DNA of 64,000 bases from Synchiropus splendidus (lineage: Eukaryota; Chordata; Actinopteri; Syngnathiformes; Callionymidae), in NCBI RefSeq assembly GCF_027744825.2, contig NC_071338.1, forward strand, positions 24,180,001-24,244,000, written 5' to 3'. Both the position numbers and the translations under genes were made by a program. Shown in pieces: positions 46,967 through 59,880 of the stretch (positions are counted from its first letter, which is position 1; each line of letters begins with the position of its first letter). Below the pieces are notes generated by a model, which had not been told where the DNA came from, made no database searches, and worked only from the letters and a program-made list of their open reading frames with translations.

Positions 46967-49900
46967 TCACTCTCCGTCCTGACTGTAGCGAACGCCGACC
47001 TGCTTCCTGATTTCATCCATGATCTCTGTCAGTAAGATGGACTCTGCCAGAGGCATCCGTGGGCTCTCCTTAAGTCCTGTGGATATGGAGGAGTTTGATC
47101 ATTTCAGGAGAGAATCAGCCACTCGCCGGACTGCGTTCACCCTGCAGGCTTGAGTGGAACAAATCCATTTCTTTAGCGTTCTCCATGTGCACAAGTGGGC
47201 GGGTTGATATCGCATGACCATACTCTTGTTCAACTTCTAGAAAGCATGAACATCGGTCGCAGCAAGGCTCCTTTGACTCTCCACAAGAGGAGGCCAAGGT
47301 GGTGTGGCAAGGACTGAAGCATGGGGCCAAGATGTAAACAGTCCAAGTCGCAGTTGTCCCTTATTTAACAATATCGATGGTCTCATGAGGCTTCGTGATA
47401 TTGCGTCCTCATTTCACAGACCACTAGATGGCGCTATGCCTGAAAACTGTGGATTTGAACAACCATTTCAAAGAAACCTCACTTGATTGTTTAAAACTGA
47501 TAGCGCCACCTATTGAGCTCTAAAAATGATGACACTGTTTTCTGAAGCCTCCTCAGCCCACCACTACCACTGACTCCTGACAGAGTCACAACAGAGTGAC
47601 AAGAGTCACACTGTTTTGTTTTTTTTTGCACCAATAAATTGAATTTTCAACAGCTACACATATGCAAAGCGCTTTTAGGCCACAAAAATGGACTCAGTGG
47701 AACAGATTTGACCCCAGAGCCTTGAGATTGACATGTCTACAGCAGTGTCTCGGTCTGATTTTGGTGGTGTTCCTTTGGTCTGTGTCTTGGTCTCGGGTTA
47801 GGTGGTCTCGACTTGAACTCTAATCTACAATGTTGAAAACACAGTAAAGACCAGTCTGATTTGAAACAGTGACCTGAGTCGTGAGGACAGAGTTCAGCTT
47901 CTTTTCAATCATCTGCCTACCTTCGGTCAGGTTGCGGGGGCAGCAGCTTTGTAAAGACAGCCTGACTTCCTGACTCTTCTAGTTCAGCCCAGGAGTCATT
48001 GTCGTCCGCACATCATGGGTCTGTCCCTGGGCCTCCTCCCAGGTGATTGTGCCCATCACACCTCACTTTACACAAATAGGATGACCACCAACCGATGACC
48101 CTCTTGATGTTTAGGAGCAGTACAGCTGTGAGCCCATTCTTTATCTCAAGACACTCGGAGAGACATGTAATTCTGGGATCCTGTCAGAGCAAGAAGATCA
48201 GCCCTGCTTCCCTGCAACTGAAGCCGCCGCGGATTTGTCCGTGCTCATTAGATTTCAGTCTCGGGGGTGTCACATCAGGTCCATGGTCAGCTAATGTGGG
48301 TCACATTTCCAGAGACGAGGCAGCGCTGCAGAGTGAACGAAGCTCATCTGTCCATAATTGATGCAGTTATTTTTACCTTTGAGCAGACACTGTCTGACTT
48401 CCTCAGCCTCGTAGCGAAGCCCGGTGCTGTTGGTGAAGTTGAGGGGGAGCGAGGGGTCGGGCAGAGGGAACTCGGCCTGCTTGTCATTCACCAGCAGCGC
48501 GGTGGGACAGTGCATCGGGCCGAGGACCTGCAGGTGAGGAATACATTTCATCTCTCGCAACTGAATGTTGTCGCCGTCGCAGTAAACTCTCTTGGAGCTC
48601 CCTCATCAGCTCTGAGCCGCAGGGCAGCGGAAACAATCTAATACAAGAAATGAATACAGCGACGGAGGGAAGCCACTTAAGTGAAATGATCCGCCCGAGC
48701 AGCAGCCTCATTTGTCTTGATAAGCGCTGCTAAAACAAGTCTCTAAATAAAGTCAGACATATGGGAATGAGATGAGAGAACGACCAGTCAAAGAATAACT
48801 CGCCAACACCTCAAATTAAGACGGAATACACAGCATTCTGAAGGGACGAAAACTAGTCATCTTCACGACAAGATAAACCATCGGAGCTCAACAGGAACAT
48901 CTGGGACTGAAGCTGGAGAACTTCAGACGTCCTGAGATATAGGCTTTAAATGATGACTGACTTTCGGCTGTCGACTTGTGGCGTGTGATCAGGTTGAGCA
49001 CACATCCCAAAGATTTCTGGACAGTCTGGTAAAAGAGGCGGCCGTCCCCAATCTGCCTTGTCAAATTATACTGGGCCAGAGTCTGGAGTTCCAGAGCAGC
49101 ACAGTAAGATAGAATTGTTCCAGTCCTGCTTCTACCCTACACTTGACAGTACACACAGTCTCGGGAAATTGGCTGTACCGTGCCACACAAAAGTCTCGAC
49201 AGCTCTCGCTATTTACCACCAGCAAACAGACATGTTGGTGAATCAGAGCTTCAGTCTACTAAAGTGATATAATATATACTATATAGTGAACTATAGCACA
49301 GAGAGGCTTACTTGTATGGAGCCTTTGGTTCCGCTGATGACAGCATCATTTGGAAGACGGACTGCGATGGAAAAAGTGCAACACGCCATTCTGTTCCCAG
49401 AGAACTTCATCACCACGACTACCGACTCGTCCACTCCTGTGAACACAGAACGTACGGAAAACTAGTACAAACCGTGACATGCATTCCGGCCTGAATTTTT
49501 GCTGGATTATTAGATAAAATACCTTCCAGAATCTTCATCAAATAAATAATATCGCAGTACAATACAGTAATCCCTGATATAAAAAGGGTGTTACATTCCA
49601 ACATCATGATAAACCATTTAGCACTGCGATGTTTCTTTATTTACAATGTTACATAACCATTTGTCATAGACCTAACAATGTTTTAACAATCATTAAAAAT
49701 CATAAATTATGTGCCTCTGTCATGGTGAATTATATAATGTCATATTTTTCAGCAGCAGCTAAGGGTTTTTATTGAACATTTTACTTGCTGTATACTAGTT
49801 TGGTTATGCTAAAGAAGCTGAAATGCTGTAGCTAAACTATGCGTTCCCAGGAATATTTCCAAAAGTGGCGTCTCAAACAGATACTCATGGGTTGTTCACT

Positions 49901-50829
49901 GAACTATTGTTTCCAGAAGTACTTGTTATGCTGGACATCAGGAAGCAAAATGCTAAAAGAAATGTTGACTGCAGGGTCACACCTGAGTCCAGCAGTACTC
50001 CAGAGGCGTGGATGGACTGTGGCCTCTCGCCGTTGAACACCATCAGCACAAACTGCAGGCAGTATACTCCGATGTCCAGCAGGGCGCCTCCTCCCAGCTC
50101 CTTCTCCACAGAGCGAGGGATGGTCAGCTGTGGGGAACCAAAGTAGGCCTTCACCAGCTTCACCTCCCCGACAGCCTGCTCCGCCAGCAGCCGGCGGACC
50201 TCCGCGTAGACGGGGAAGCAGCGGGACCATATGGCCTGAGAGGGACGCAGCATAGCAGGATGGAAGTTCAGCTGAGGGACCTTTTTTTGTGGCCGTGCCA
50301 AATGTAACAGGACGTGATGAAGATACCTCCATGAGGAAGACGTCGCTTTTCTTGGCGGTGGCAACCAGGTCCTTCACCTGTCTGCAGTTCATGGCGAAGG
50401 GTTTCTCACACAGCACGTTCTTACCAGCCTTCAGGAAGAGCAAACCGACCTTCCAGTGCTCAGTGTGCAGCACTCCGAGGTAAACAATGTCTAGGAACAC
50501 AAAGCCCCACGTCAAATTCTTCTCAGGGCGGTCGGATCCCCACCTAGCTTACCGACGTCTGGGTCTTTGGCCAGGTCCTCATAGCTGCCGTGCACCTTGG
50601 GAATCCCATGCCTCTTGGCAAACTCCTGAGCTTGATCTTTGCTCCTTGAAGCGATCGCTGTGATCTACAAAGACAGAGGAAACAAAGGAGAGTCAATCCC
50701 GACATGTCAGCCGCGGCTTCTGCGAAGCTATTTCATTACCTGGTGGTCCCCCGGGGGAAGGGTCTTCATGGCCACGCTAAAGTCATGGCTGATCTTTCCG
50801 GCGCCGCACAGTCCCCATCGCGTTGCCAT
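46967..50829 (-). CDS. dhdh: Dihydrodiol / D-xylose dehydrogenase, copy 2 (334 aa)
   Basis: Seven exons on the minus strand: 50829-50740, 50664-50553, 50490-50327, 50235-49983, 49436-49312, 48527-48377, 47076-46967. Every exon has exactly the length and phase of its counterpart in copy 1 (90, 112, 164, 253, 125, 151 and 110 nt), giving 334 aa. It begins [13 protein letters not shown], keeps Lys97 in [11 protein letters not shown] and Tyr180 in [11 protein letters not shown], and ends [10 protein letters not shown]. Protein divergence from copy 1 is substantial, so the duplication is not recent. No stop, frameshift or splice-site loss is seen, so both copies look functional. Substrate differences cannot be read from the sequence. 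Confidence 0.95.
47417..47520. repeat. 104-bp palindromic element with CTCF-like ends (dhdh copy 2 intron 6)
   Basis: The left end CAGACCACTAGATGGCGCTA starts at 47417. The right end (47500-47520, read on the other strand) ends AGGTGGCGCTAT, with 16 of 21 positions matching the left. The interior TTTCAAAGAAACCTCACTTG resembles, in reverse orientation, the interior of the 38317-38425 element. Confidence 0.6.
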
Positions 50830-52289
50830 AGTAAACCTGAAAAGAAACCGAGCTAAAAGGATGGATATGTGATAAACAAGCAGGAGGGGGCTTCAGTGAC
50901 GATCGGAGCTGCTGGGGGGCTTTGACCTTGGCAAAGGTTAAACCAGAGAGCTAGCAGCGTTCTAGCGAGGAGCCTCCTGCATTTATATGCTGAGGAGAGA
51001 AGCATGTGTCACCTTCATGCTGCTCTCACCCTGAGGTAAATGATGCAACACACACATCAACAACCCTCGCCTGTTGTTGTTGCTGATACAGGTGTTTCAG
51101 TCTTGGCTGAGGCTGGATGGAACCGGTCGTCGCTAATCAGTGACAAGCCATTAAGCACACGGGATCGAGCAGAAACGTGTCAGCGATGTTGGAGCTTCTT
51201 ACACCTTTATAGAGGTCATAAAACAGATACTGATGCAGACAGAGAAAGCTCTGTGATCAAGGAGACGGAAGTGTGTTTTATGTTGGCTACTTGACCTTAT
51301 GTATGGAGTAAGAATAGTGCCACGAATCTGTGCCTTTACATGATCATAGCAGTGCAACGTGTGCTATGTTTAATCTGTTTCTACGTTGTTTTATATTGTC
51401 AAATGTTTTTATCATACCATTGTCAGTACCAGGTCGACTCATATATATATATATTTTATTATTAATTCAAATAATTCCGATGCTTTTATTTAAATTGCCA
51501 TTAGGGTTTAGCAAAGAGTGAACAGTACATTTAGCAAAACAAACCAGACTGACTGCAGATTCAGCAAAGCAGAATATGTAACTGTGGCCCAGTTTTGAAG
51601 GTGAGAATACAACATAAGCAGTAACTTGTTTTATAAAGGACTTAAAATGTTGCACATATATAACATTATTTGCTCACAAAGGAATTATATAGAGACATAT
51701 CTTCATAATCACGTCATCTGTCAGCATTGTAAACAGTCACATCGCCAAGACCAGTCATGCTGCCAGTGATCGTCCTTGACCTGATCTCGGCCACTCCCTC
51801 CACTGGCTTTCTGGCCCACATTGCATTCATGTGATTATACCACCTTTTGGTAGGACCCTCTCCTGTGATCATCATATTTCACTAGTCAAGTTTAGTTCTA
51901 TTTTTACAGATACCTTTTTACCTTTTGACTGAACCTGTGTGTTGCTATTTGTGCAGAAAGTTTTTGGTATTTTCTCTCCTCTCTGGTTGCTCCAGCACGC
52001 CCACTCTTTTTGTTTTCAAAGTCGCATCTTGCCAATATGGCGATTTGGAAGTTTCACGTTATCCATCAACAATATCAAAAGTGGACTTATGTGTCCGAGC
52101 TTACACCACAGGCAGCCTACTACTCTGCATGTTGACACAATAGACTTCCAGTTGAAGTACATGTACCACCTTCCATGGCATAGAGGTTCAAGAGGGCCTT
52201 TGAATGTCAGGCTGCCTTAAGCGTCAGTATAGGACGCAAAAGTCCACTGTCGACGGTATATTACGCCATGGGAGTGAGGATGGGTTGAA

Positions 52290-52430
52290 CTAGATCTTGG
52301 TGTCTAGTGGTAACAGCCCAGTAAGTAGAGCTGCAAGACCAAAGGTTCAGACCCCACCGCTGCTCCTAGCTAAGCTCGCACAGACGTGTCCTCCTGCGGG
52401 ATGAGGACGAAAGAAGGAAGAAAGAAACAG
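52290..52430 (+). mobile_element. Possible tRNA-derived SINE relic
   Basis: TGGTGTCTAGTGGTAAC resembles an internal A box. AAGGTTCAGACCCCAC, 38 bp later, resembles a B box (GGTTCRANNCC). A purine-rich tail (GAAAGAAGGAAGAAAGAAAC) follows. It does not fold as an intact tRNA, so a SINE remnant is more likely than a tRNA gene. Confidence 0.4.
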
Positions 52431-55400
52431 CCCTCCAGGTTCAATGAGAAAAACTGCTGTGTCATCATTATCTGAGTCACAGCTGGGCGAAAGTCACGGT
52501 CCAAGAGTTTGAGTTTGTTCTTTCACTCCAAAGTGTAGCAGCATCTGAGCTAAGCAACCTCATTTCATGGCTGAAAAATGCAGGGTTGGTGTTGATGTGA
52601 CATGAGACTGGAATAAAATAGTATTGAGAGGAACAAGTTTTCCCGACATCAGCACTCTCCCTTGTTGCTGCAGGTCATGTCGCTGAAGCCGGCGCCCCGT
52701 CGACTGAGCAGCGCTGATTAGCCTGTGATAGTCTGACAACTGAACAGAAGCCAATGATTAAACCGCCGTCCCGTGGGGGTTTGCGGATAAATAGCAGGGT
52801 TGACGGAATGTTAATGGTGACCGGAGCGGAGCAATTGAACCCGGTCCGTAAAGCTGAGGCAGGATGACTACAGGAAAGCATCACTTGTCCTTGAGCTAAA
52901 CATTATCCATTTAGTCAGGCAGGGTTTAGCTCCAGCCTCCAGCCGCCGGTAGAGGCCACTGTGCTGCCAGCGGACTTGACTCTCCCGCTCCCCGTCCCAG
53001 TCTCAGGTTCTGGCTCCGTCAACAGTCAGAGATTATGTGTTCGTCAGAAGGAAGGGATAGAATGACTGTGGTGACCCAGATTGTCACTGTTTCTGCTCAG
53101 AATTCGGCTTTTCGATTCATGTTGTGCAAATATTGTCCCATTTATTTGAGCCAAATTTATGTATAGAATTCTTCAAGATATGTTGGGTGTTTTTCCCCTT
53201 TATCTGTCATTGCATTCCCTTCATTTCAGTCCACTTTTAAGTTTTATTTCTCCTTATATCTGAACCTTTTTGTCTATTTTTGTGTCTGTTTTCAATTGTA
53301 GTGCGCATAGTTTCACCTTATTTTCAGGGCCACTTTTAAATCATCTTATTACCCATTTTTCACGATGTTATATTATGCATTCTGTTTGTGATTCATCAGA
53401 GAAATCAAGAATTGCTCACAAATTAGTTCCATGGTGCCCAAACCTTTGTCAAAGAGGGGTCAGATTTGGATGCCAGGTGCCCAGAAAACTCCTCCGACCA
53501 ATGACTTGGCCACTGGCTTTTTCATCTAGAGGTTGAATCAAGCATGGCGTGCAAGAGTGTGGTATTGAAATCATGCAAACATCATAACAGCCAGTTTAAC
53601 CAATGAGGTGTCAGCAAGCAGCACCAGACTGACAATCAAGTGACTACTGTGTGTGTGTCAGTGGGGTTGGAACAAAAACCGGTATAGTCTGGCCCTTTGA
53701 GGACCGATCTGAGGACCCCTGACTCTGATCTGAGGATCCCTCAACTTTCAGGGTCTTCCTTTTGTTTACAATGAGAGGAAGATGTAACACCTGCGTTAGA
53801 TTACAGCAGAAACAAAACCATTTTTGGGACCCACATAGAGTATAGAAAAAGCAGTAAGTTATAGTTATATTAAATGCGGGGAGGAAGATGATGCTGTCAC
53901 TTCTGCACCTGAAGAAGTGCTGTTCACTGTTTCACTGATGTGCTTTGACCTGCAGTGACTTCAACATGGAGACAAACAGATGCTGCTGCTACAATCCAGC
54001 CGATGTTCCACCGCTTTGTTTTTCAAAAACCTGTTGTTGTGACTGTGCAAAACTGTTCAGACAGATTGTGTGTTTCAAGCATTTGTTGAAGCGTGTTGTA
54101 GATAAATTCAAAAGAAAAAAAGGATTCTTTGCAAGACTTGTCCCATTAATGTTCTTTCTCAGAATTTAGTTTACACGGTACATTTTTTGCAAGTTAAATG
54201 TCCTCCTTCGCCACAGTTTTTATATATATATATCTCAAAATGCCTCTTGAATACATACTCTGCCTGCATTCAAGGGCCGCATGAATACAGGTGAAGGGCT
54301 GCACTTGGTTCCTGGGCTGCACTTTGCCCACCTCTGCCTTAACATGTGCGACGCCATGGAATAATTTGTCATGCTAGATAGCCCCAATGCATTCTCACAG
54401 GAAGTGTATGAGTATATTCAATATACTCTAGGAACCTTTGACAAAGTTTTATGGGAAGAGAAACATCACAATAAAATGTATAAGTCAAATTTAAATGTTG
54501 CTTAAAGTGTATGAGAGGTTGTATTTGGAAACAGCGTGAGTAATACACAGTTGGTTCAGTGATTTATCTCTGCAACACCCAACTGGAACGTAAACATATT
54601 TGCCCACGCAACTCATTCACGTCGGGAGTCAATGATTTTCCATTCCCTGCTGTAACTGCAGGGGGTCTGGATTTACATGAGAACAGTGTCAGCGTCTTCA
54701 TTATCAAAGCAGACGGAATTTTATCAATGGCTCCTTGCTGCAAGCGTTTCTCCCGCGTTCCACGTCCAAATGAATTCTGGAACCTGTCAGCCGTTGTCAT
54801 AACAACAAGGTACCAGCTGTGCAATTTCTATGCTAATGGTACTGGGCTCGGCCTCATATTTGGGCCTATACCGGGGCACCTCGTTGCCATGGGAATGTCA
54901 ACTCCTTCTCCTAACTTTTCTTTCTCTCCGGGTGAAAGGACACAGCGGCGCCTCACGAAGGTGTGAAGAGGCAGTGCGAGGAGGGATAACCTGCCAAGGC
55001 AAGTGGAACTAGATTTAGAATTGGTGTGAAGCCACGAATTGGAAGCGCCACCTGACGCGACTGCCAGCAAACAGGCACACAGCACGGAGGCTCAGGTGTT
55101 GAGAGAGGGATGTTCTGGACACCATTTGGACGGGGTCGTCCAATTTGTGGACACCTCTGCGCTGCTGAGGCTGAGAAAACGACTTTATAACGCGCAAGGA
55201 AAATCATAATTTTATAATGACAGCTACTTTACACCTCCGGAGTTTTCATTGAGAGGGAAAGGTGAGGTCCTCGGGGTGTGGAATGCGGAGACACTAAACT
55301 AGATGGAGTTTACTTTGAGTGGTTTTTGACCTGAATTTTGGGGGGGGTTTGTACCTTGTTTTGTACTTGTGCAGTTCCCCACTATACTCTGTAAATATAG

Positions 55401-56039
55401 TGTCGCTCCCCCTTCTGAGTACAGCACAACCTCCTTTTCAACCTTGACATGATGACACAGTCAGTACCTGTTCATGTGCTCACCTCCAGCGTGGATCCTT
55501 CAGACATGGCAGCAGCAGAGAGAAACAAAGTGTGCAGTGACGGGTGGTTGAGGAACCTGGCATGCGACAGGAAGTGAGCGCCTTATTAATTCAGCACAGG
55601 CAGGACGATTGCCTTCCACTCCCATCACTGCTCACCGTTGCTATTGCATTAAGAATTCATGCATCATCCCTCGTCTGCTTCGCAGTTCCACCACGGATGA
55701 ATGGCCTCCCGTGGGTCACATGACCGGACACAAGCGTGGTCTTCGGGGGAGAGGGGCGCATCACTTTGGCCGTGAAGGTGGTTGATTGCTGCAGACAGTT
55801 TTGTTTCACACGGTGTCATTTCCCTTCACGTGTGTTTGACTGTTGACAAGAACCTCTGTCAATGACAGACTCCCACTTGAAGTCAAATTCTGTTAATGAG
55901 CAGCGTCGGGAGGCATCACAGCATCTTCACATGGAGCTGATCTTTCTTCTGACAGAGCCTGCTGCAGTTCATCTCTCACCTGAGAAGTGAGAGATGGGAC
56001 GAGGATTGGCTTTTCTGTACCGGAGAAGAAACGTGGGAG

Positions 56040-56230
56040 ATCCATCCTTTCAAAGGTGAAGATACTGAGGTTGTCAGTGAGGGTGTCTGGGAAGAAGAAG
56101 CTGAGGTGTATTAGAGGGAGGTCAGATGGTTAACAATGTTGGAGATGGAAGAAGAAGAAGACAACCAATGAGGTTCATGATGAATGAACAGGACAGGTGT
56201 GACCTGTCTTAACACTTAACCCTTTAACCT
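56040..56230 (+). mobile_element. RTE-like LINE relic, copy a
   Basis: Shares GACAACCAATGAGGTTCATG and ACAGGTGTGA with 58830-59070. This phrase resembles the part of RTE-type ORF2 near its C-terminus that encodes an RRFMDVV-like sequence. It is heavily decayed with no open frame. Confidence 0.4.
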
Positions 56231-57078
56231 GTGCATTTTTTAATGTGTGATATAGTTGGTGGAAGAATGTTTCCTTTATTTTAGAAGGAGTGGAGCAACT
56301 TTGGAGATAAACCCAGTGAACATGAGAAGCACGGAAGATGCTGTGGGCGCGTATGAGCTCTGAGTGCTGGGGCCACCTGACGTTCTTATTGGTTCTGAAG
56401 GCTCAGCCGTCGAAGACTTCTATTCTAGCAGCCCGAGTCTTGTTTAGGGGCCATGTTTCCAAGGTCGCAGAGGACTGATGGTGCCAGAGTTTTCTGGTTT
56501 CAGGACCCCTCTGTGTGTCACTGCAGACCCCAGATAAACACATTTCTCAACTGGCTCTACAACGTCATTTCCAAACCAGAGATAGATTTGTTCAGTACTG
56601 AAGGGACTCACTGAGAAGGAGGTGTGAGTGATTTCTCACTCTCCCCGATGTTTCTCAGGACGTGTGGTCGCTCTGATCTTGTGACTTTAAAAAATGGCCA
56701 TCAACCAGTCATTCGCAGTGAGAGCGCTTTATAACACATGCCAGAGTCGGAGAGTCTAGCGCTTACACTGTGTCACATGAGTTTTGTGTGGCCGTGAGAA
56801 CGCAGAATTATGAAGTATAAAGAAAACAATTTCTGCACATTATTAACATGTGTGTGGTTTCACAGCTCCTGAAGCAGGTGGCAAATATCTGAGTTAGATT
56901 TTCTCCTCACGCGACAATCTTAAAAGCATCTAAACACCTCAAATTGCGTATTCATGGATACACACCTTTTGTTTTAATGGCTGTATTTGAAAGACACCAA
57001 CGATCGTGTGCCATTACTATAAGTCAATGTACGTTTCTTAGTTGGAGTTACACAGAATGCTTAAAGCTTTATATAGAG

Positions 57079-57549
57079 CAGTGGCTCTCAACCTTGTTGG
57101 AGGGATCAAACCCCACCAGTTTCATATGTGCAACGCTTATTAGGTTTGTTTAGTTTTTTTTTTCTAATCCAAGACATTCAAGACATTTTTTCTTGTGCAC
57201 AAAATGAACCATGCAAGAATATCACCTTGTTCAAAGAACAAACCAACAAAGTGTGACAGTGATTTCTGCTTTGAGACTCCAGTTCAGATATGCGAGTGCC
57301 AATCTCATGTCATTTTCACAGCAAAGTCAGTTCCTTGTCTGTGTTTGGTTATGTCCAGTATCCGACCATGACAGTCACACATTGACTAGTGAGTGCACTA
57401 AATTCCCTCAGTGCTGACTGGCCAAGCAATGTAACGTGATCATCCGTAGCCAATGACGGCCAAGCTGGGTGTGTCTTGACCTCAGCGAAGCCCTGACACC
57501 AACTCACCGAACCCCCAAGGTTCGAAGGAGCCCAGGTTAAGAACCACTG
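57079..57549. mobile_element. hAT MITE, 471 bp, with perfect 8-bp target duplication
   Basis: The ends CAGTGGCTCTCAACC and GGTTAAGAACCACTG form imperfect terminal inverted repeats of the classical hAT 'CAGTGGTTCTCAACC' type. The element is flanked by the identical octamer ATATAGAG at 57071-57078 and 57550-57557, the expected hAT target-site duplication. There is no transposase coding sequence. The intact duplication suggests a fairly recent, non-rearranged insertion. Confidence 0.95.
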
Positions 57550-57557
57550 ATATAGAG

Positions 57558-58829
57558 TGAGCTTTTTGCTTTAAGAAAACCTCTGTAAAGTTTTGATAAA
57601 ATCTTTGAGCAGGATAGGAATCATAGAGATGAAAACTGAGCTGGACAGATTTGCCTTCTTCATTCTTGAATCCAGGTCAGCTGCTGATATCTTTGATTTG
57701 AGTCTTGATTCTCTCAGCCAGATCAATGATATTGTTGCCGCATTCAGATTAGTCGTTGTCATTGAAGTCTGTACAAAGTAAAATGTGAGATCGCAGTTAC
57801 CGTGTAACCGCTCCGTATTTCATCAGCATCTTCAAGTTAATGGGAAATAAAAAGGGCCGCAGAGATTTCATCCTAATCCCAGATTGATTGATGTGCATAT
57901 GCAAAGGGATCCCCCAACACCTCCCTCGCCCCCCGCCCCCTCCAGATGCCAGTGGAAGACAGAGTCACATCTCACTGTGTTTTTTTTGTTTTTTTCCAGG
58001 GACTGTATTGCAGCAGTTGTGGAGGCACCGTCACTCCTTCATCTCTCCTTCTCTCAAGGTTACTGCGGAGGAAGGGTGACAGGCGAGACAAGCGCCAAGA
58101 GGTGCCAGCCATTTTGAGGGAAGCTTGATGAATCCGTGGAGAGAGAAGAAGGGAAGTGCTCTGTGAGGAGCAATAAGTCATTTTGTTGACGCTGCTGCGG
58201 GTTCTGATGTGAGCGGCAGGTGATTTTTCCCATTAGAAGAAGTGTGATAGACGGAGACTCAAAAGAGAGGGGCCTTTGAGTCGTACGGCATTGTGCTGGC
58301 CCCTTTGAGGGTCCTATCTCTGTCCACACACACACACACACACATATGGCTAGCTGACTTAGCAGCCCTTTATCTGCGCTCCAATGCTGGGATGTACAGT
58401 AGAATACATTTGCTTGCTTTGTTCTATTTTTACCCAAAGAATGGGGTGACGTGTGGCTGGACACTGTGGTCTGGGTGCTATTCCATTTGACACGCTGTGA
58501 CTTTCTGTTTCTTTCTATAGGGCACAGATGTGGGCCAGAACACAGTGATGGGCTCATGAAGCTCCATGAAACAGTGTCAGATCAATAGGCGGCTCTTTGT
58601 CTGCAAATGATATGAGGTTTCATTAAAATAGTCGCTCAAAAGCAGAGGTTATCATCAGACAGCGCCAAAGGACTGCCTCATGAAGCTTCATCCACCCATC
58701 ACTTCCTCACTCACCAGATATGGCTAACTGGGAGGAAGCCCTGGGGCAAATCCAGGACAACCAGGGGAGACTGTGTCTCAGTTGGACTCCTGTTAGTTGG
58801 TGTCAATCATCCAGAATAACAGCACTGGT
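57558..58829. other. Intergenic DNA without a supported gene
   Basis: No exon chain is visible. Around 58548-58690, TCATGAAGCTCCATGAAAC, GAGGTTTCATTAAAAT and AGCGCCAAAGG resemble parts of the palindromic repeat family described at 38317 and 47417, possibly a third decayed copy. Confidence 0.4.
58325..58344 (+). repeat. (CA)n microsatellite
   Basis: About ten CA units in otherwise non-repetitive intergenic DNA. Confidence 0.85.
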
Positions 58830-59070
58830 GAGGAGAGTGCAGTCAGAGAAGATATGATGGAGAAGACACCAGAGTTTCAACAGCTTGATGTATGTTGAGA
58901 CTCAAGGAAGAGTTGGAAGAGCCAGAGATGACAACAATGAGGTTCTCAGTGGGTGGGTTTGGAGACCAAGTTAGTGAGGACAGCTAGAATAGAGATGAAA
59001 AAGAGGAGGACAATCAATGAGGTTCATGGATGTGGAAAATGAAGATGACAGGTGTGATGGGAGGTTGATC
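58830..59070 (+). mobile_element. RTE-like LINE relic, copy b
   Basis: Contains GACAATCAATGAGGTTCATG and GATGACAGGTGTGATGGG, shared with 56040-56230. The preceding sequence (GAGTTGGAAGAGCCAGAG and similar) is purine-rich and decayed. It abuts the 3' end of the minus-strand element at 59080-59880, suggesting one element landed next to or inside the other. Confidence 0.4.
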
Positions 59071-59079
59071 AAGACACAA

Positions 59080-59880
59080 TCAGAATCGGAATCAATTTTA
59101 TTGCCAAGGTCAGTGGGGATCCCACCAACTAGAAAAGTGCTTTGGATTAAAGTGCTGTCATGAATAAAATAAACCAAACTAAAAATAGAATAAATAAAAT
59201 AAACCAAAATACAAATAGAATAAATAAAATAAATAACCCACAAACATCAAAGGCTGATCACGAATTCAACAGTTCAACAGTCTGAGGGGGACGAAGCTGT
59301 TCCTGTGACGGGAGGTTCTGGTCTGGATGGACCGTAGCCTCCTGACAGAGGGACGAGGAACAAGCAGTCCATGACCAGGATGAGAAGGGTCCGCTCTGAT
59401 CTGACCTGCACGTCTCTGGGTCCTGGAGACATACAGGTCCTGAAGAGGTGGCAGGCTGCAACCCATCACCTTCTCAGCCAAACGCAGTCTGCTCTTGTCC
59501 CTGGAGGTGGCGCTGCTGTACCAGACGGTGATGGAGGAGGTGAGGATGGACTGGATGATGGCGTAGAACTACACTGGCAACTTCGTCGGCAGCTGTAGTT
59601 TTCGTAACTGCTGCAAAAGAACATTCTCTGCTGGGCCTTCCTGATGAGGGACATGATGGTTGGCTCCCACTTCAGGTCCTTGGTGATGGTGATTCCAAGG
59701 AAGCAGAAGGAGTCCACAATGGGAAGGGGCAAGCCAGCCAACATGAGAGGGGACGGAGGAGCTGTGATTCTCCTGAAGTCCATGCTCATCGCCACTGTCT
59801 TCTGGGCGTTGAGCTCCAAGGTGAAGGTGAAGGTGGGGGAGGACGCCTTAGTGTTGAGACTACAGATTATATTACCGCCC
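59080..59880 (-). mobile_element. Non-LTR retrotransposon, truncated reverse transcriptase plus 3' tail
   Basis: On the minus strand the frame 59819-59466 encodes LNAQKTVAMSMDFRR, SFCFLGITITKDLKWEPTI and RKAQQRMFF, the conserved C-terminal RT region of fish LINEs (L2/Rex1-like). The frame then degenerates. Further 3', DQSGPF/SHPGHGL-like pieces persist in other frames. The element ends at about 59082 with AATAAAATTGATTCCGATTC, the same tail as at 19018-19160. It is 5'-truncated and inactive. Confidence 0.85.

Larger units (their letters stand above)
50830..57070. other. Gene-poor DNA upstream of dhdh copy 2
   Basis: The first ~150 bp should contain the dhdh copy 2 promoter, but no clear TATA or CpG cluster is seen. 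The remainder shows no exon chain that I can support on either strand. It holds one tRNA-like SINE relic (52290-52430) and a LINE-related relic (56040-56230). Short open frames are scattered and featureless. Confidence 0.5.

Noticed and set aside
52290..52430. Functional tRNA gene
   Set aside because: A- and B-box-like motifs are present but acceptor and anticodon stems do not pair; a SINE relic is more likely.
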